DNA from: Tepidicaulis sp002389665
GTDB lineage: Bacteria; Pseudomonadota; Alphaproteobacteria; Parvibaculales; Parvibaculaceae
DNA: 64,000 nucleotides
Direction of reading: 5' to 3'
Assembly: GCF_965222285.1 (NCBI RefSeq)
Contig: NZ_OZ244942.1
Location: 1-64,000 of the forward strand
In this document: in pieces, positions 24,992 through 34,298 of the stretch
How the letters are laid out: each line of letters starts with the position of its first letter
Position numbering within the stretch: position 1 is the stretch's first letter
The notes under the pieces: generated by a model
What the model saw: the letters and a program-made list of their open reading frames with translations, nothing else
The model's database searches: none
Told to the model about the DNA's origin: nothing
Translations under genes and position numbers: made by a program

Positions 24992-25459
24992 TTAGCGCGC
25001 GGCAACCCCGGTCGACCCGAAACCGCCCGTCCCCCGGCTGGTTTCGGAAAGACTGTCGCGCTCTTTCCACATGGCTTGTGTGACGGGGGCGATGACCATT
25101 TGCGCGATGCGTTCGCCGCGCTGAATGGTAAAGGCCTCCTCGCCGAGGTTGATCAGAATGACTTTCACCTCGCCCCGATAGTCGCAGTCCACCGTGCCGG
25201 GCGAGTTGAGCACCGTGACGCCCTTCTTCGCGGCAAGGCCGGAGCGCGGGCGCACCTGCGCTTCAAAGCCGGGCGGCAGGGCGATGGCAAGGCCCGTCGG
25301 CACCATGGTGCGTTTGCCGGGCTCAAGCACGAGCGGCTCTGCTTCCGGCACCGCCGCCAGAAGGTCCATGCCGGCTGCCCCTTCCGTTTCGTATTTCGGC
25401 AGCGGCAAATCCTTGCCGTGATCGAGGCGCTGCACATCGACAGGAATGGAGGCGCTCAT
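24992..25459 (-). CDS. dut: dUTP diphosphatase
   Basis: This 155-residue trimeric dUTPase hydrolyses dUTP to dUMP and keeps uracil out of DNA. All five motifs are visible: EGAAGMDLLA, PRSGLAAKKGV, VLNSPGTVDCDYRGE, RGERIAQMVIAP and the C-terminal RGTGGFGSTG arm that closes over the active site. The start overlaps the coaBC stop by four bases (ATGA), so the two are translationally coupled. Confidence 0.97.
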   Translation of the reverse strand: MSASIPVDVQRLDHGKDLPLPKYETEGAAGMDLLAAVPEAEPLVLEPGKRTMVPTGLAIALPPGFEAQVRPRSGLAAKKGVTVLNSPGTVDCDYRGEVKVILINLGEEAFTIQRGERIAQMVIAPVTQAMWKERDSLSETSRGTGGFGSTGVAAR

Positions 25460-26733
25460 GAACGGGGTCCTTCGCTTGATAAAGAAAAATGCTGCGCAAT
25501 GGCATGGGCGAGTTTTTCGGCAGCGGCGCTTTTGGCCATGCGCGGCCAGTCCTCGCGCCCTTCCGCGCGGATGAGGTGAATGGTGTTCTCCTCCCCGCCC
25601 ATGACGCCGCCGCCCCTCTCGTCCACCGAAACGTCATTGGCGACGATCCAGTCGCAGCCCTTGCGCGCCCGCTTGGCGGTGGCGTGCTCGATAACGTTTT
25701 CTGTTTCCGCCGCAAAGCCGATGACAAGGCGCGGGCGGGAATGATTGAGTTTGGAAAGCGTGGCGAGAATGTCCGGGTTCTCGGTAAAGCTGAGCTGCGG
25801 CAGCCCGCCCTTTTCCTTTTTGATTTTCTGTCCGGCTTCATTGTCGACGCGCCAATCGGCAACGGCGGCGGCGCAAACGGCAATGTCCGCGGGCAGGGCC
25901 GCCTCGCAGGCCGCCAGCATCTCGCGCGCCGTTTCAACGTGTTTCGTGGACACGCCCAACGGGTCGGGCAGGTTCACCGGGCCGGAGATCAGCAGCGTCT
26001 CCGCCCCGAGCCGGGCGAGCGCGGCGGCAATAGCATGGCCCTGCTTGCCCGAAGAGCGGTTGGCGATATAGCGCACGGGGTCGATGGGCTCATGGGTCGG
26101 CCCGGAGGTGACGAGAGCCTTCAGCCCGGCAAGGGGGGCGGTGCCCGCGCCGAGCATCGCTTCGGCGGCGGAGAGGATTTCCAAGGGCTCGGCCATGCGC
26201 CCCGGCCCGTATTCACCGCAGGCCATGTCGCCCTCGCTGGGGCCGATAAAGGCAATGCCATCGGCTTTCAGCTGGGCAATGTTGCGCTGGGTGGCCGGGT
26301 GCAGCCACATGCGCACATTCATCGCGGGTGCGATGAGCACCGGGGTGTCGGTCGCCAAAAGCGCGGTGGAGGCAAGATCGTCCGCCCGGCCCGTCGCCAT
26401 CTTCGCCATGAGATCGGCGGTGGCGGGCGCCACAATAATGAGATCGGCGGAGCGGGAAAGCTGGATATGGCCCATTTCCGCTTCATCCGTCAGATCGAAG
26501 AGATCGCTGAACACCTTCTCGCCCGTCAGGCTGGAGACGGAAAGCGGGGTCACGAATTCCTGGGCCGCGCGCGTCATGATGGCGCGCACCGCCGCCCCCC
26601 GCTCGCGCAGGCGGCGGATGAGGTCGAGCGTTTTATAGGCCGCGATGCCGCCGCCTATGATCAAAAGCACGCGCTTACCGGTCAGGTTTTGGCCGGCTAG
26701 GTTTTGAGACTGCGCCACGCCGATACTCCTCAT
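25456..26733 (-). CDS. coaBC: Bifunctional phosphopantothenoylcysteine decarboxylase / phosphopantothenate-cysteine ligase
   Basis: CoaBC carries out two consecutive steps of coenzyme A synthesis. The N-terminal FMN-dependent CoaC part has LLIIGGGIAAYKTLDLIR, PATADLMAKMATGRADDL and the PAMNVRMW motif, and DMACGEYGPGRM holds the conserved active-site cysteine. The C-terminal CoaB part has VTSGPTHEPIDPVRYIANRS, the AAVADWR region and KIKKEKGG. The start is uncertain: MRSIGVAQSQ at 26733 or the frame opening at 26772. The gene is followed by dut; the conserved upstream neighbour ubiB is displaced by the MBOAT/SGNH pair. Confidence 0.95.
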   Translation of the reverse strand: MRSIGVAQSQNLAGQNLTGKRVLLIIGGGIAAYKTLDLIRRLRERGAAVRAIMTRAAQEFVTPLSVSSLTGEKVFSDLFDLTDEAEMGHIQLSRSADLIIVAPATADLMAKMATGRADDLASTALLATDTPVLIAPAMNVRMWLHPATQRNIAQLKADGIAFIGPSEGDMACGEYGPGRMAEPLEILSAAEAMLGAGTAPLAGLKALVTSGPTHEPIDPVRYIANRSSGKQGHAIAAALARLGAETLLISGPVNLPDPLGVSTKHVETAREMLAACEAALPADIAVCAAAVADWRVDNEAGQKIKKEKGGLPQLSFTENPDILATLSKLNHSRPRLVIGFAAETENVIEHATAKRARKGCDWIVANDVSVDERGGGVMGGEENTIHLIRAEGREDWPRMAKSAAAEKLAHAIAQHFSLSSEGPRS

Positions 26734-26965
26734 GAAACGGCCCAGAGAGCAAAACCGGGCCTCTCCGGGCAATGAGGGGAATATAGGGTTTTACGCCAAG
26801 GATTTGTAGATCATTTTTTATCCGCCCGCTTTTCCGTGAATCATGCAGGTTTCCAGCGGGCGTCCCCATAGCGGGCTGGCTCCGCGCCGGGGCTCCTGCT
26901 AAACCTTGAAACCCCGCGCGCGGCGGGGCGAGGGGGGAAGCCGCCTGGGCGGTCTTGGCGTTCTT

Positions 26966-28444
26966 ATGTTGTTCAATTCCCATATTTTTCTTGTGTTTCT
27001 GGCGGTCACGCTGGCGGGTTATCTGGCCGCGAGCCGGCTCGACTTCCGCCTCGCCAAGCTCTGGCTCGTTGCCGCCTCGCTCTTTTTCTATGGCTGGTGG
27101 GAACTGAGCTACGTTTTCCTGCTGACAGGCTCCATCGCCGTCAATTATCTCGCCGCTCTTTTCATTCGCCGTGCGCGCTCGCGTGTGCTGCTCGCAGGCG
27201 GTATCGCCTTCAATCTTGGTCTGCTCGGTTATTACAAATATGCGGGCTTTCTCACCGAAGCGGTGAATGCGGCGGCAGGCACTGGCTTTCCCGTACCCCA
27301 TATCGTGCTGCCGCTCGCCATTTCCTTTTTCACCTTTCAACAGATCGCCTTCCTTGTGGATGCGGCGCGCGGGGAGGCGGAGAATTACCGGCTCGTCGAT
27401 TATCTTCTCTTCGTCACCTTCTTTCCCCAGCTCATTGCCGGGCCCATCGTCCATCACAAGGAGATGTTGCCGCAATTCACGCAGCATCAGCGCCACCTGG
27501 CGCGCAACCTGTCGATCGGTCTGACGATCTTCGCGATCGGGCTTTTTAAGAAAGTGGTGCTGGCCGACGAGATCGCGCCTTATTCAGACGCGCTCTTCGG
27601 CGCGGTGGAGGGCGGCTATGTGCCGACCATGCGCGAGGCCTGGATCGGCGCGCTTGCCTATACGCTGCAGATCTATTTCGATTTTTCCGGTTATTCGGAC
27701 ATGGCGGTGGGGCTCGCCCGGCTGTTCGGCATCCGCCTGCCGGTCAATTTCTTCTCGCCTTACCGGGCGGCCAGCATCATCGATTTCTGGCGGCGCTGGC
27801 ACATCACGCTGTCGCGCTTTTTGCGTGACTACCTATATATCCCGCTGGGCGGCAACCGGAAGGGCGACATGCGCCGCCATACCAATCTGCTCATCACCAT
27901 GCTGCTGGGCGGGCTCTGGCATGGGGCCGGCTGGACCTTCGTGATCTGGGGCGGTCTGCACGGCGTTTATCTTGTCTGCAATCATCTCTGGCGCCAGTGG
28001 CGCGGGGCGGCGGCGGGCGCTTCTTCGTTCCTTCCGTCCTGGGCCGGGCTTTGGGCGGGCCGGCTGGTAACGCTTTTCTTTGTCGTCATTGCCTGGGTGT
28101 TCTTCCGCGCCGCCTCGCTCGATAGTGCATTAACGGTGCTTGCCGCCGCTTTCGGGCAGGGCGAACGCGGCGCTCTTGCGCCCATCGACATGCTGGACAG
28201 CTCCCGCCCGCTCTCCCTCATCGCGGCAGGTTTTGCGATTTGCTGGTTCCTGCCCAATACGGTGCAATGGATGCGGCGCTATCATCCGGTGATTGACCCG
28301 AGCGCGGTGACGCGCTGGGACAAGGGCGTCTTGAAAGTGCATTGGCGCGCCTCGTTCGGCTGGGCGCTCTTTACCGCACTGATCGGCTTTGCCGCGCTGC
28401 TGCATCTCTCCCGCGTCTCCCCCTTCCTCTATTTCCAGTTTTAG
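26966..28444 (+). CDS. MBOAT-family O-acyltransferase (AlgI/PatA-like)
   Basis: This polytopic membrane protein of ~492 residues is expected to pass acetyl or other acyl groups across the membrane to an extracytoplasmic acceptor such as a polysaccharide or peptidoglycan. It starts MLFNSHIFLVFLAVTLAGYL at ATG 26966 and shows the AlgI-like FFPQLIAGPIVHHKEMLPQF. It also has YFDFSGYSDMAVGLARLFGI, FWRRWHITLSRFLRDYLYIP and the catalytic-His region LLGGLWHGAGWTFVIWGGLH. The SGNH-type gene starts 3 bp after its stop, the usual two-part arrangement. The acceptor is unknown, and no glycan synthesis genes are adjacent. Confidence 0.93.
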   Translation: MLFNSHIFLVFLAVTLAGYLAASRLDFRLAKLWLVAASLFFYGWWELSYVFLLTGSIAVNYLAALFIRRARSRVLLAGGIAFNLGLLGYYKYAGFLTEAVNAAAGTGFPVPHIVLPLAISFFTFQQIAFLVDAARGEAENYRLVDYLLFVTFFPQLIAGPIVHHKEMLPQFTQHQRHLARNLSIGLTIFAIGLFKKVVLADEIAPYSDALFGAVEGGYVPTMREAWIGALAYTLQIYFDFSGYSDMAVGLARLFGIRLPVNFFSPYRAASIIDFWRRWHITLSRFLRDYLYIPLGGNRKGDMRRHTNLLITMLLGGLWHGAGWTFVIWGGLHGVYLVCNHLWRQWRGAAAGASSFLPSWAGLWAGRLVTLFFVVIAWVFFRAASLDSALTVLAAAFGQGERGALAPIDMLDSSRPLSLIAAGFAICWFLPNTVQWMRRYHPVIDPSAVTRWDKGVLKVHWRASFGWALFTALIGFAALLHLSRVSPFLYFQF

Positions 28445-28447
28445 GCC

Positions 28448-29662
28448 ATGAGACAGCATCTGCGCCGATATCTCTTTTCCCTGCTCGGAGCGTTGACGCT
28501 TTTATGCGCTGCGGCGGCGGGAGTGAGCTGGGCTGTGGACCCCTACCGGATTTTTCATACTGCAGTAGAGGGTGAGCCGATCGAGGGGATCGGGCCTTTC
28601 ACCCGTATCACCAAACCCTATATGGCCCGCAACATAGCCCCGCGTGTTCTCCTGGCTGGGTCCTCGCGCGCGGAATATGCGCTGGTGCCCGCCGAGGCGG
28701 AGCGGCTTTTAGGTGAGGGGCCGGCATTCAACGCCGCGCTCTCCGGCCCCAACATTTATGAAGTCCGGCGCATGATCGATCATGCAAACGGGGTGGGGAA
28801 TGTGCGCACCCTCGTGCTAGGGCTCGATTTTTACATGTTCAATGCGCAGCTTGCCCCGCAGGACGCGTTCAGCGACACCCGCCTTGCCGTAACGCCGCAG
28901 GGCGCACGCAACCATCTTGGCCGGCTTAGCGATCTGCCGCTGGCGCTGCTTTCTATCGATACGCTGGAGGCGGTGCGCAAGGCGCTGAAATATCGCGGGC
29001 GGGGCGATCCCTGTCAGGACATCTGGTATCGCGACGGCACGCGCCTGCCCGGTCTTTTGGAATGTGAGGCGGCAACAAATAGAGGCTTCAGGGACAGCAC
29101 GGCGTCCACTCTGAAATTCTATCTAACCAGTAAAACTCTTTATAAAGATTATCGCTTGAACCCAGGCGGGCTTGCCCATATCCAGCATGTTCTGGAAGAG
29201 GCCGCAGCACGCGGTCAGCGCGTCGTTCTATATTTCTCACCGGTACAGGCGCTGCATCTCGGCGCAATCGACAAAGCCGGTCTCTGGCCGCTTTTCGAGG
29301 CCTGGAAGAAAGAGATTTTCCATCTCGCCGAAGAGACGCGCGAAGAAGGCACCGATATCGCGCTATGGGATTATGCGCGTCTCAGCCCGCTCACCGCCGT
29401 CACGCTGCCGCCCGAAAACGAAGAGCCCTGGCAAGGCGCGTTTTACGATTCCCATCATGTGCGCCCTGAGATTGGCAAGCGCATGATGGCGGAGATGCTG
29501 GAGGCGGGCGAAGAGGGGCCGGAAGCGGGCGGCGTGCGCCTCACCGTATCCAACCTCGATAAAGAGCTTGCCCGTCAGCGCGCCGCTTTTCTTGCCTGGT
29601 GGCAGGCCCATGAAGAAGCGCGCGCTTTCCTCGATGCCGCTTCGCCGGAAGCGGCCCAGTAG
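28448..29662 (+). CDS. SGNH/AlgX-like partner of the MBOAT acyltransferase
   Basis: This 404-residue protein has an N-terminal signal anchor (SLLGALTLLCAAAAGVSWAV) and a periplasmic SGNH-like hydrolase/transferase domain. The first block, with the putative nucleophile Ser, is LLAGSSRAEYALVP; the last block is YDSHHVRPEIGKRMM, where Asp and His would complete the triad. Between them are LVLGLDFYMFNAQ and a variable central region. It probably takes the acyl group delivered by the MBOAT protein and transfers it to the acceptor, as AlgJ/AlgX-type partners do. It is co-transcribed with the MBOAT gene and ends 2 bp from the convergent ubiB stop with no terminator between them. Confidence 0.78.
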   Translation: MRQHLRRYLFSLLGALTLLCAAAAGVSWAVDPYRIFHTAVEGEPIEGIGPFTRITKPYMARNIAPRVLLAGSSRAEYALVPAEAERLLGEGPAFNAALSGPNIYEVRRMIDHANGVGNVRTLVLGLDFYMFNAQLAPQDAFSDTRLAVTPQGARNHLGRLSDLPLALLSIDTLEAVRKALKYRGRGDPCQDIWYRDGTRLPGLLECEAATNRGFRDSTASTLKFYLTSKTLYKDYRLNPGGLAHIQHVLEEAAARGQRVVLYFSPVQALHLGAIDKAGLWPLFEAWKKEIFHLAEETREEGTDIALWDYARLSPLTAVTLPPENEEPWQGAFYDSHHVRPEIGKRMMAEMLEAGEEGPEAGGVRLTVSNLDKELARQRAAFLAWWQAHEEARAFLDAASPEAAQ

Positions 29663-29664
29663 TT

Positions 29665-31257
29665 TCAGAAAATCTGAAGCAGCAGAAGGCCGAGGAGGGA
29701 GAGGGCGCCGAGCCAGAGGGCGGCGCGGGTGCCGCGGCCGCCTTCGGTTTCCGCTTCGCGGATGGCTTTCAGGCTTTCCGGGTGAAGGCGCATGCCCTCC
29801 GGATTGCCGGCGGCATCGAGCGTGCGTTCGGCGCGGGCGAGCAGTTCGGGCAATTGCGAAAGGCTGCGCCCCAGCGCCATTGCCCCGTCGGCGGCTTCCT
29901 GCAGGCGGGCTTCCGGTCCGATGCGGCGCATCATCCAGTCGGCCAGAATGGGCTCGGAGGCTTCCCAGATATTGTGTTCCGGATCGAAGGAGCGTGCGAC
30001 GCCTTCCACCACGACCATGGTCTTTTGCAGGAGAATGAGCTCCGGGCGCATGGCCATGTCGAACTGTTCGGTGACGAGAAAGAGCTGCGCCAGGAGCTTG
30101 CCCATGGAAACGTCCTTGGCTTCCTTGCCGAATATCGGCTCGCCGATGGAGCGTAGCGCCTGGGCAAAAGTGGCGACGTCTTTATGGGGCGGCACATAGC
30201 CTGCCTCGAAATGCACTTCCGCGACACGCTGATAATCGCGTTTGACGAAGCCGTAGAGAATTTCGGCGAGGAAACGGCGCGAGCGTTCATCGAGCCGGCC
30301 CATGATCCCGAAATCGACCGGGATGAGCGTGCCTTCGCCGTCGACGAAAAGATTGCCCTGATGCATGTCCGCGTGGAAAAAGCCGTCGCGCGTGGCATGC
30401 AGAAGAAAGTTCTGAATAACCCGGTTGCCGAGCCGCTTCATATCGTGGCCTGCCGCTTTTAGCGCCTCGACATCGCTGGCAGGCACCGCATCGATCCATT
30501 CCAGCGTCAGCACATGGCGCGCGGTGCGGTTCCATTCCACTTCCGGCACGCGGAAGCCCGGATCGTCTGCCGTGTTCTCCGCCATCTCGGACATGGCGGC
30601 TGCTTCAAGGCGCAGATCCATTTCCAGTTCGACGGAATTGGCGAGCGTCTCAACCCCTGCGCGCGGGCGCAGGCGCCGTGTCTCGGGCACCAGGGTTTCG
30701 AGTTTTTCCGCCGCCCAGAAAAACGCGTCGAGATCGCGCTGGAAGCGGGCCTCGACATCGGGCCGGAGCACTTTGACGGCGACATCCCGCGTGCCGCCAT
30801 CCTCGTTCTTCAGCGTGGCTTTATGCACCTGGGCAATCGAGGCGGCGGCGATGGGCTCGCTGAAACTCTCATAAAGCGTGTCGATAGGCGCGCCGAGCTG
30901 GTCTTCGATAATGCGGATCGCTTCTTCCTGCTCGAAAGGCGGCAATTGATCGCGCAGGCTGCCGAGATCGCCGGCAAGTTCCGGCCCGATCATGTCGGGG
31001 CGCGTGGCAAGAAACTGCCCAAGCTTGATGTAAGAAGGCCCGAGCTCGGCAAGCGCGGCGGAAAGCCGCTCGGCCATATCCCCGCTTGTCTCCACCTTGC
31101 GCTCGAAAGGCAGGCGCAGCTTGGCGAGGGGCCGGAGCGCAAGCGCTACGGGCGGCAGATTGTCTTTTGCCAGATCGAGCTCGAAGAGCGCGTCATGGCG
31201 CGCCATCACACGGGCGGCGCTGACCAGCCTTAGAAAATGTCGAAGACCCCGGACCAT
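29665..31257 (-). CDS. ubiB: UbiB/ADCK-family atypical kinase for ubiquinone biosynthesis
   Basis: UbiB is a membrane-associated ATPase/kinase-like protein needed for ubiquinone synthesis. The 530-residue product has the signature KxGQ region LGPSYIKLGQFLATRPDMIG and the Ala-rich loop PIAAASIAQVHKA. DGFFHADMHQGNLFVDGEG is the catalytic loop and VDFGIMGRLDERSR holds the metal-binding Asp. A C-terminal hydrophobic segment (LGALSLLGLLLLQIF) anchors it to the membrane. It lies 3 bp after ubiE on the same strand. Confidence 0.95.
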   Translation of the reverse strand: MVRGLRHFLRLVSAARVMARHDALFELDLAKDNLPPVALALRPLAKLRLPFERKVETSGDMAERLSAALAELGPSYIKLGQFLATRPDMIGPELAGDLGSLRDQLPPFEQEEAIRIIEDQLGAPIDTLYESFSEPIAAASIAQVHKATLKNEDGGTRDVAVKVLRPDVEARFQRDLDAFFWAAEKLETLVPETRRLRPRAGVETLANSVELEMDLRLEAAAMSEMAENTADDPGFRVPEVEWNRTARHVLTLEWIDAVPASDVEALKAAGHDMKRLGNRVIQNFLLHATRDGFFHADMHQGNLFVDGEGTLIPVDFGIMGRLDERSRRFLAEILYGFVKRDYQRVAEVHFEAGYVPPHKDVATFAQALRSIGEPIFGKEAKDVSMGKLLAQLFLVTEQFDMAMRPELILLQKTMVVVEGVARSFDPEHNIWEASEPILADWMMRRIGPEARLQEAADGAMALGRSLSQLPELLARAERTLDAAGNPEGMRLHPESLKAIREAETEGGRGTRAALWLGALSLLGLLLLQIF

Positions 31258-31260
31258 CGC

Positions 31261-32064
31261 TTAAAGCCGCCAGCCGGAATGAATGGCCGCAACCCCGCCC
31301 GACAGGTTGCGGTATTGCACGCGCGCAAACCCGGCCTCGCGGATCATCGCGGCAAAGCGTTCCTGGTCCGGGAACTGGCGGATGCTCTCCACCAGATATT
31401 GATAAGGATCGGGATCGCCCGTCACCCAGCCCCCCATGCGCGGAATGACGGTGAAGGAATAAGCGTCGTAAATCTTGTCGATGCCGGGCAGCACCATCTG
31501 GCTGAATTCAAGACAGAGAAAGCGCCCGCCCGGTTTCAGCACCCGGTAGGCTTCCGCGAGCGCCCGCTCGATATGCGTGACGTTCCGAATGCCGAAAGCG
31601 ATGGTGTAGGAATCGAAACTCTTATCCGGAAAGGGCAGGCTCTCCGCATTGCCGCAGGTAATTTCCGTGCGCTCTTTATAGCCGCCCGCTTCCGCCCGCG
31701 CCTTGCCGACGCCCAGCATATGCGGATTGATGTCGCAAAGCGTGACATGGGCATGCGGCCCGGCCCGGTCCAGAAGCCGGAAGGCGACATCGCCCGTGCC
31801 GCCCGCCACATCGATATGGGCATAAGGCCGCGCGCTTTTGGGCGGTGCGAGCCAGGCGATCATCGCGTCTTTCCAGGGCCGGTGCAGGCCCCCCGACATC
31901 AGATCGTTCATCAGGTCGTAGCGCTCGGCGACTTTTTCAAAGACGCTATGGACCATGCCCTGCTTGGCGTCTTCTTCCACCGTGCGGAAGCCGAAATGCG
32001 TGGTGCGCTCTTCTGCCTCTTCGCGGGCGCCATGCTCAGGGGAATTTTCGGCCGGGCGTGCCAT
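31261..32064 (-). CDS. ubiE: Ubiquinone/menaquinone biosynthesis C-methyltransferase
   Basis: This SAM-dependent methyltransferase C-methylates the quinone ring (DDMQ to DMQ, and demethylmenaquinone where present). The product has ~267 residues. It contains THFGFRTVEEDAKQGMVHSVF, VAERYDLMNDLMSGGLHRPW, the SAM loop IDVAGGTGDVAFRLL, IAFGIRNVTHIERAL and RVLKPGGRFLCLEFSQ. Start 32064 was chosen because a GAGG lies 6 nt upstream; the frame is open 19 codons further. It is divergent from mutM. Confidence 0.95.
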   Translation of the reverse strand: MARPAENSPEHGAREEAEERTTHFGFRTVEEDAKQGMVHSVFEKVAERYDLMNDLMSGGLHRPWKDAMIAWLAPPKSARPYAHIDVAGGTGDVAFRLLDRAGPHAHVTLCDINPHMLGVGKARAEAGGYKERTEITCGNAESLPFPDKSFDSYTIAFGIRNVTHIERALAEAYRVLKPGGRFLCLEFSQMVLPGIDKIYDAYSFTVIPRMGGWVTGDPDPYQYLVESIRQFPDQERFAAMIREAGFARVQYRNLSGGVAAIHSGWRL

Positions 32065-32273
32065 GAGATACCTCGTTTCGCCGCTTGCGCGTTTGTGACC
32101 CGGCGGGCCGGGCGCGACCATAGCCTACCGGGCTAAGCCGCGCTACGGTAAGGTGTTTTTAAAATCGTGTCGAAGCGCCGCAGCCGGGCTTTTTAATAGC
32201 CCTCGCCCAGGTCTGCTTAAAAGAAGTCATCCGAAGAACAGCCCCCCGAAAGAACAGCCTCGAAGAACAACTT

Positions 32274-33179
32274 ATGCCCGAATTGCCAGAAGTCGAAACC
32301 GTCCGCCGGGGTCTGGAGCCCGCCATGGCGGGCAAGCGCATCACCCGTGCGCTCGCAAAGCGCCCCGATCTGCGTTTTCCCCTGCCGGAGCGCTTTGCCG
32401 AGCGGCTGACCGGGCGCCGCGTCATGCATCTTGGGCGGCGGGCGAAATATCTTCTTTTGCATCTTGATGGCGGCGAGGTGCTGCTCTCGCATCTGGGCAT
32501 GTCGGGCCGCTTTACGATCTGGCCACCGAAAGGGGAAGGGGCGGCAAGCTCGCCCGGCGATTTCGCACTGGAAGGGTCGATGGCGGGGCCGGACGGCGCA
32601 GGCCCCCATGATCATATCGTCCTCGATATGGAAGACGGCACGCGCATCGTTTATTCCGACCATCGCCGCTTCGGCTATATGGACCTCATCGGCGAAGCGG
32701 AGCTGCCGCAATCGAAACATCTGGCAAGCCTCGGGCCGGAGCCGCTCGGCAATGAATTCAATGCCGAATTTTTGGCGCAGCGCTTTGAGGGCAAGAAGAC
32801 GCCGCTGAAAGCCGCGCTCCTTGATCAGCATGTGGTGGCCGGGCTCGGCAATATATATGTCTGCGAGGCGCTGCACCGGGCGGGGCTTTCCCCGCGCCGT
32901 CAGGCTCAGAGTTTGAGCGCCAAGGGCGGCCGGCCGACCGAGCGGCTGGAGCGGCTCACCCGCGCGGTTCGCGAGGTCATTGCCGAGGCGATCGAGGCCG
33001 GCGGCTCGACCTTGCGCGATTACGCGCATACCGACGGCACGCTTGGCTATTTCCAGCACCGTTTCGCGGTTTATGACCGGGAAGGGGAAAGCTGTTCAAA
33101 GCCCGGCTGCAAGGGTAGGGTGGCGCGCATCGTGCAATCGGGACGGTCGAGCTTTTTCTGCGGCACCTGCCAGCGCTGA
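32274..33179 (+). CDS. mutM: Formamidopyrimidine-DNA glycosylase
   Basis: MutM removes 8-oxoguanine and Fapy lesions and nicks the abasic site. After Met removal the catalytic Pro and Glu are exposed (PELPEVETVRRGLEP). The Lys of VLLSHLGMSGRF, the VAGLGNIYVCEALHRAGLSP helix-two-turn-helix and the zinc finger C-x4-C...C-x2-C (CSKPGC and FFCGTCQR) are all present. Length (301) is normal with one insert around residues 85-110. It is divergent from ubiE, the conserved order in Rhizobiales. Confidence 0.97.
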   Translation: MPELPEVETVRRGLEPAMAGKRITRALAKRPDLRFPLPERFAERLTGRRVMHLGRRAKYLLLHLDGGEVLLSHLGMSGRFTIWPPKGEGAASSPGDFALEGSMAGPDGAGPHDHIVLDMEDGTRIVYSDHRRFGYMDLIGEAELPQSKHLASLGPEPLGNEFNAEFLAQRFEGKKTPLKAALLDQHVVAGLGNIYVCEALHRAGLSPRRQAQSLSAKGGRPTERLERLTRAVREVIAEAIEAGGSTLRDYAHTDGTLGYFQHRFAVYDREGESCSKPGCKGRVARIVQSGRSSFFCGTCQR

Positions 33180-33265
33180 CCCGTCCTGCCTATAAGATGA
33201 ACGCCATAAAGGCGGCAGAGCCGGGAAGAAAGAAAGCCGGTCAAAAGACCGCGAGGGAGAGTGTC

Positions 33266-34039
33266 ATGGCTTATGAAACGATATTGGTGGAAACGCGGGG
33301 CAATGTCGGCCTTATCACCCTCAACCGCCCCGAGGCGCTGAACGCGCTCAACAATCAGCTGCTCGATGAGCTGATCGAGGCGGTGGGTACGTTCGATGCC
33401 GATCCGGCCATTGGCTGCATCGTGCTCACGGGGTCGGAAAAGGCCTTTGCGGCGGGCGCCGACATCAAGGAAATGCAGCCCAAATCCTATATGGATGTTT
33501 TCAAAGAAGATCTTTTCACCAAAGCCGACCGCATTGCCGAGGCCCGCACGCCGCTCATCGCCGCCGTTTCCGGTTATGCGCTGGGCGGGGGCTGCGAGCT
33601 TGCCATGATGTGCGATTTCATTCTGGCCGGCGACAATGCGAAATTCGGCCAGCCGGAAATCAATCTCGGCGTTATGCCGGGCATTGGCGGCACCCAGCGC
33701 CTCACCCGTCTCGTGGGCAAGTCGAAGGCGATGGAAATGTGCCTGACCGGGCGGATGATGAATGCCGAAGAGGCCGAGCGCGCCGGGCTCGCCAGCCGTA
33801 TCGTGCCGAAGGGCGAGCTGCTTGAGGAGGCGATGAAGGCGGCAAGCACCATTGCCGATAAATCCCTGCCCATCGCCATGATGACGAAAGAGACCGTGAA
33901 CCGGGCCTATGAGACCACCTTGTCCGAAGGGGTGCGTTTCGAGCGCCGGGTCTTCCATTCCATGTTCGCCACTCATGACCAGAAAGAAGGCATGACGGCT
34001 TTCACGGAAAAACGGGAGCCGAAATTCAAGGACGAATAG
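33266..34039 (+). CDS. Enoyl-CoA hydratase (crotonase family)
   Basis: This ~257-residue hydratase adds water to trans-2-enoyl-CoA in fatty-acid beta-oxidation. Both catalytic glutamates are present, in SGYALGGGCELAMMCD and in KFGQPEINLGVMPGIGGTQR. The oxyanion-hole loop AFAAGADIKEM is also present. The sequence is close to mitochondrial ECHS1-type short-chain enzymes. Start 33266 (MAYETILVETRG) has GGGAGAG upstream; the frame extends 23 codons more without similarity. It lies between mutM and rpsT, a conserved position in Rhizobiales. Confidence 0.95.
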   Translation: MAYETILVETRGNVGLITLNRPEALNALNNQLLDELIEAVGTFDADPAIGCIVLTGSEKAFAAGADIKEMQPKSYMDVFKEDLFTKADRIAEARTPLIAAVSGYALGGGCELAMMCDFILAGDNAKFGQPEINLGVMPGIGGTQRLTRLVGKSKAMEMCLTGRMMNAEEAERAGLASRIVPKGELLEEAMKAASTIADKSLPIAMMTKETVNRAYETTLSEGVRFERRVFHSMFATHDQKEGMTAFTEKREPKFKDE

Positions 34040-34145
34040 GCCGGGTTTTTCCTGGCTTTTCCCGGCTCTTGCTGTGGCAGAGCGTCCTCAAAGGCCTTTG
34101 GCGGGAGAATAACGGCCCGAATGGGGAAATTGCCCCTGTCGGGTG

Positions 34146-34174
34146 TTGACGCCATAAGGGCGCGGCAGTATAAC
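34146..34174 (+). promoter_or_regulatory. Promoter of rpsT
   Basis: TTGACG (34146-34151), a 17-bp spacer and TATAAC (34169-34174) form a near-consensus sigma-70 promoter about 125 bp before the rpsT start. It is the best promoter seen in the window along with that of the rubrerythrin gene. The 259-bp gap before rpsT holds nothing else recognisable. Confidence 0.75.
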
Positions 34175-34298
34175 GCCGCGTCCAGGCGCATGGGGCTTTT
34201 GCCCGCATGACGACAGGATTTGAGCGAGATAATCGTTAACCGAAGAGAGATCGTAGGGGCCGGCCCCATGGGCGGCGGTTCTTACGCGGAAGGACAAG

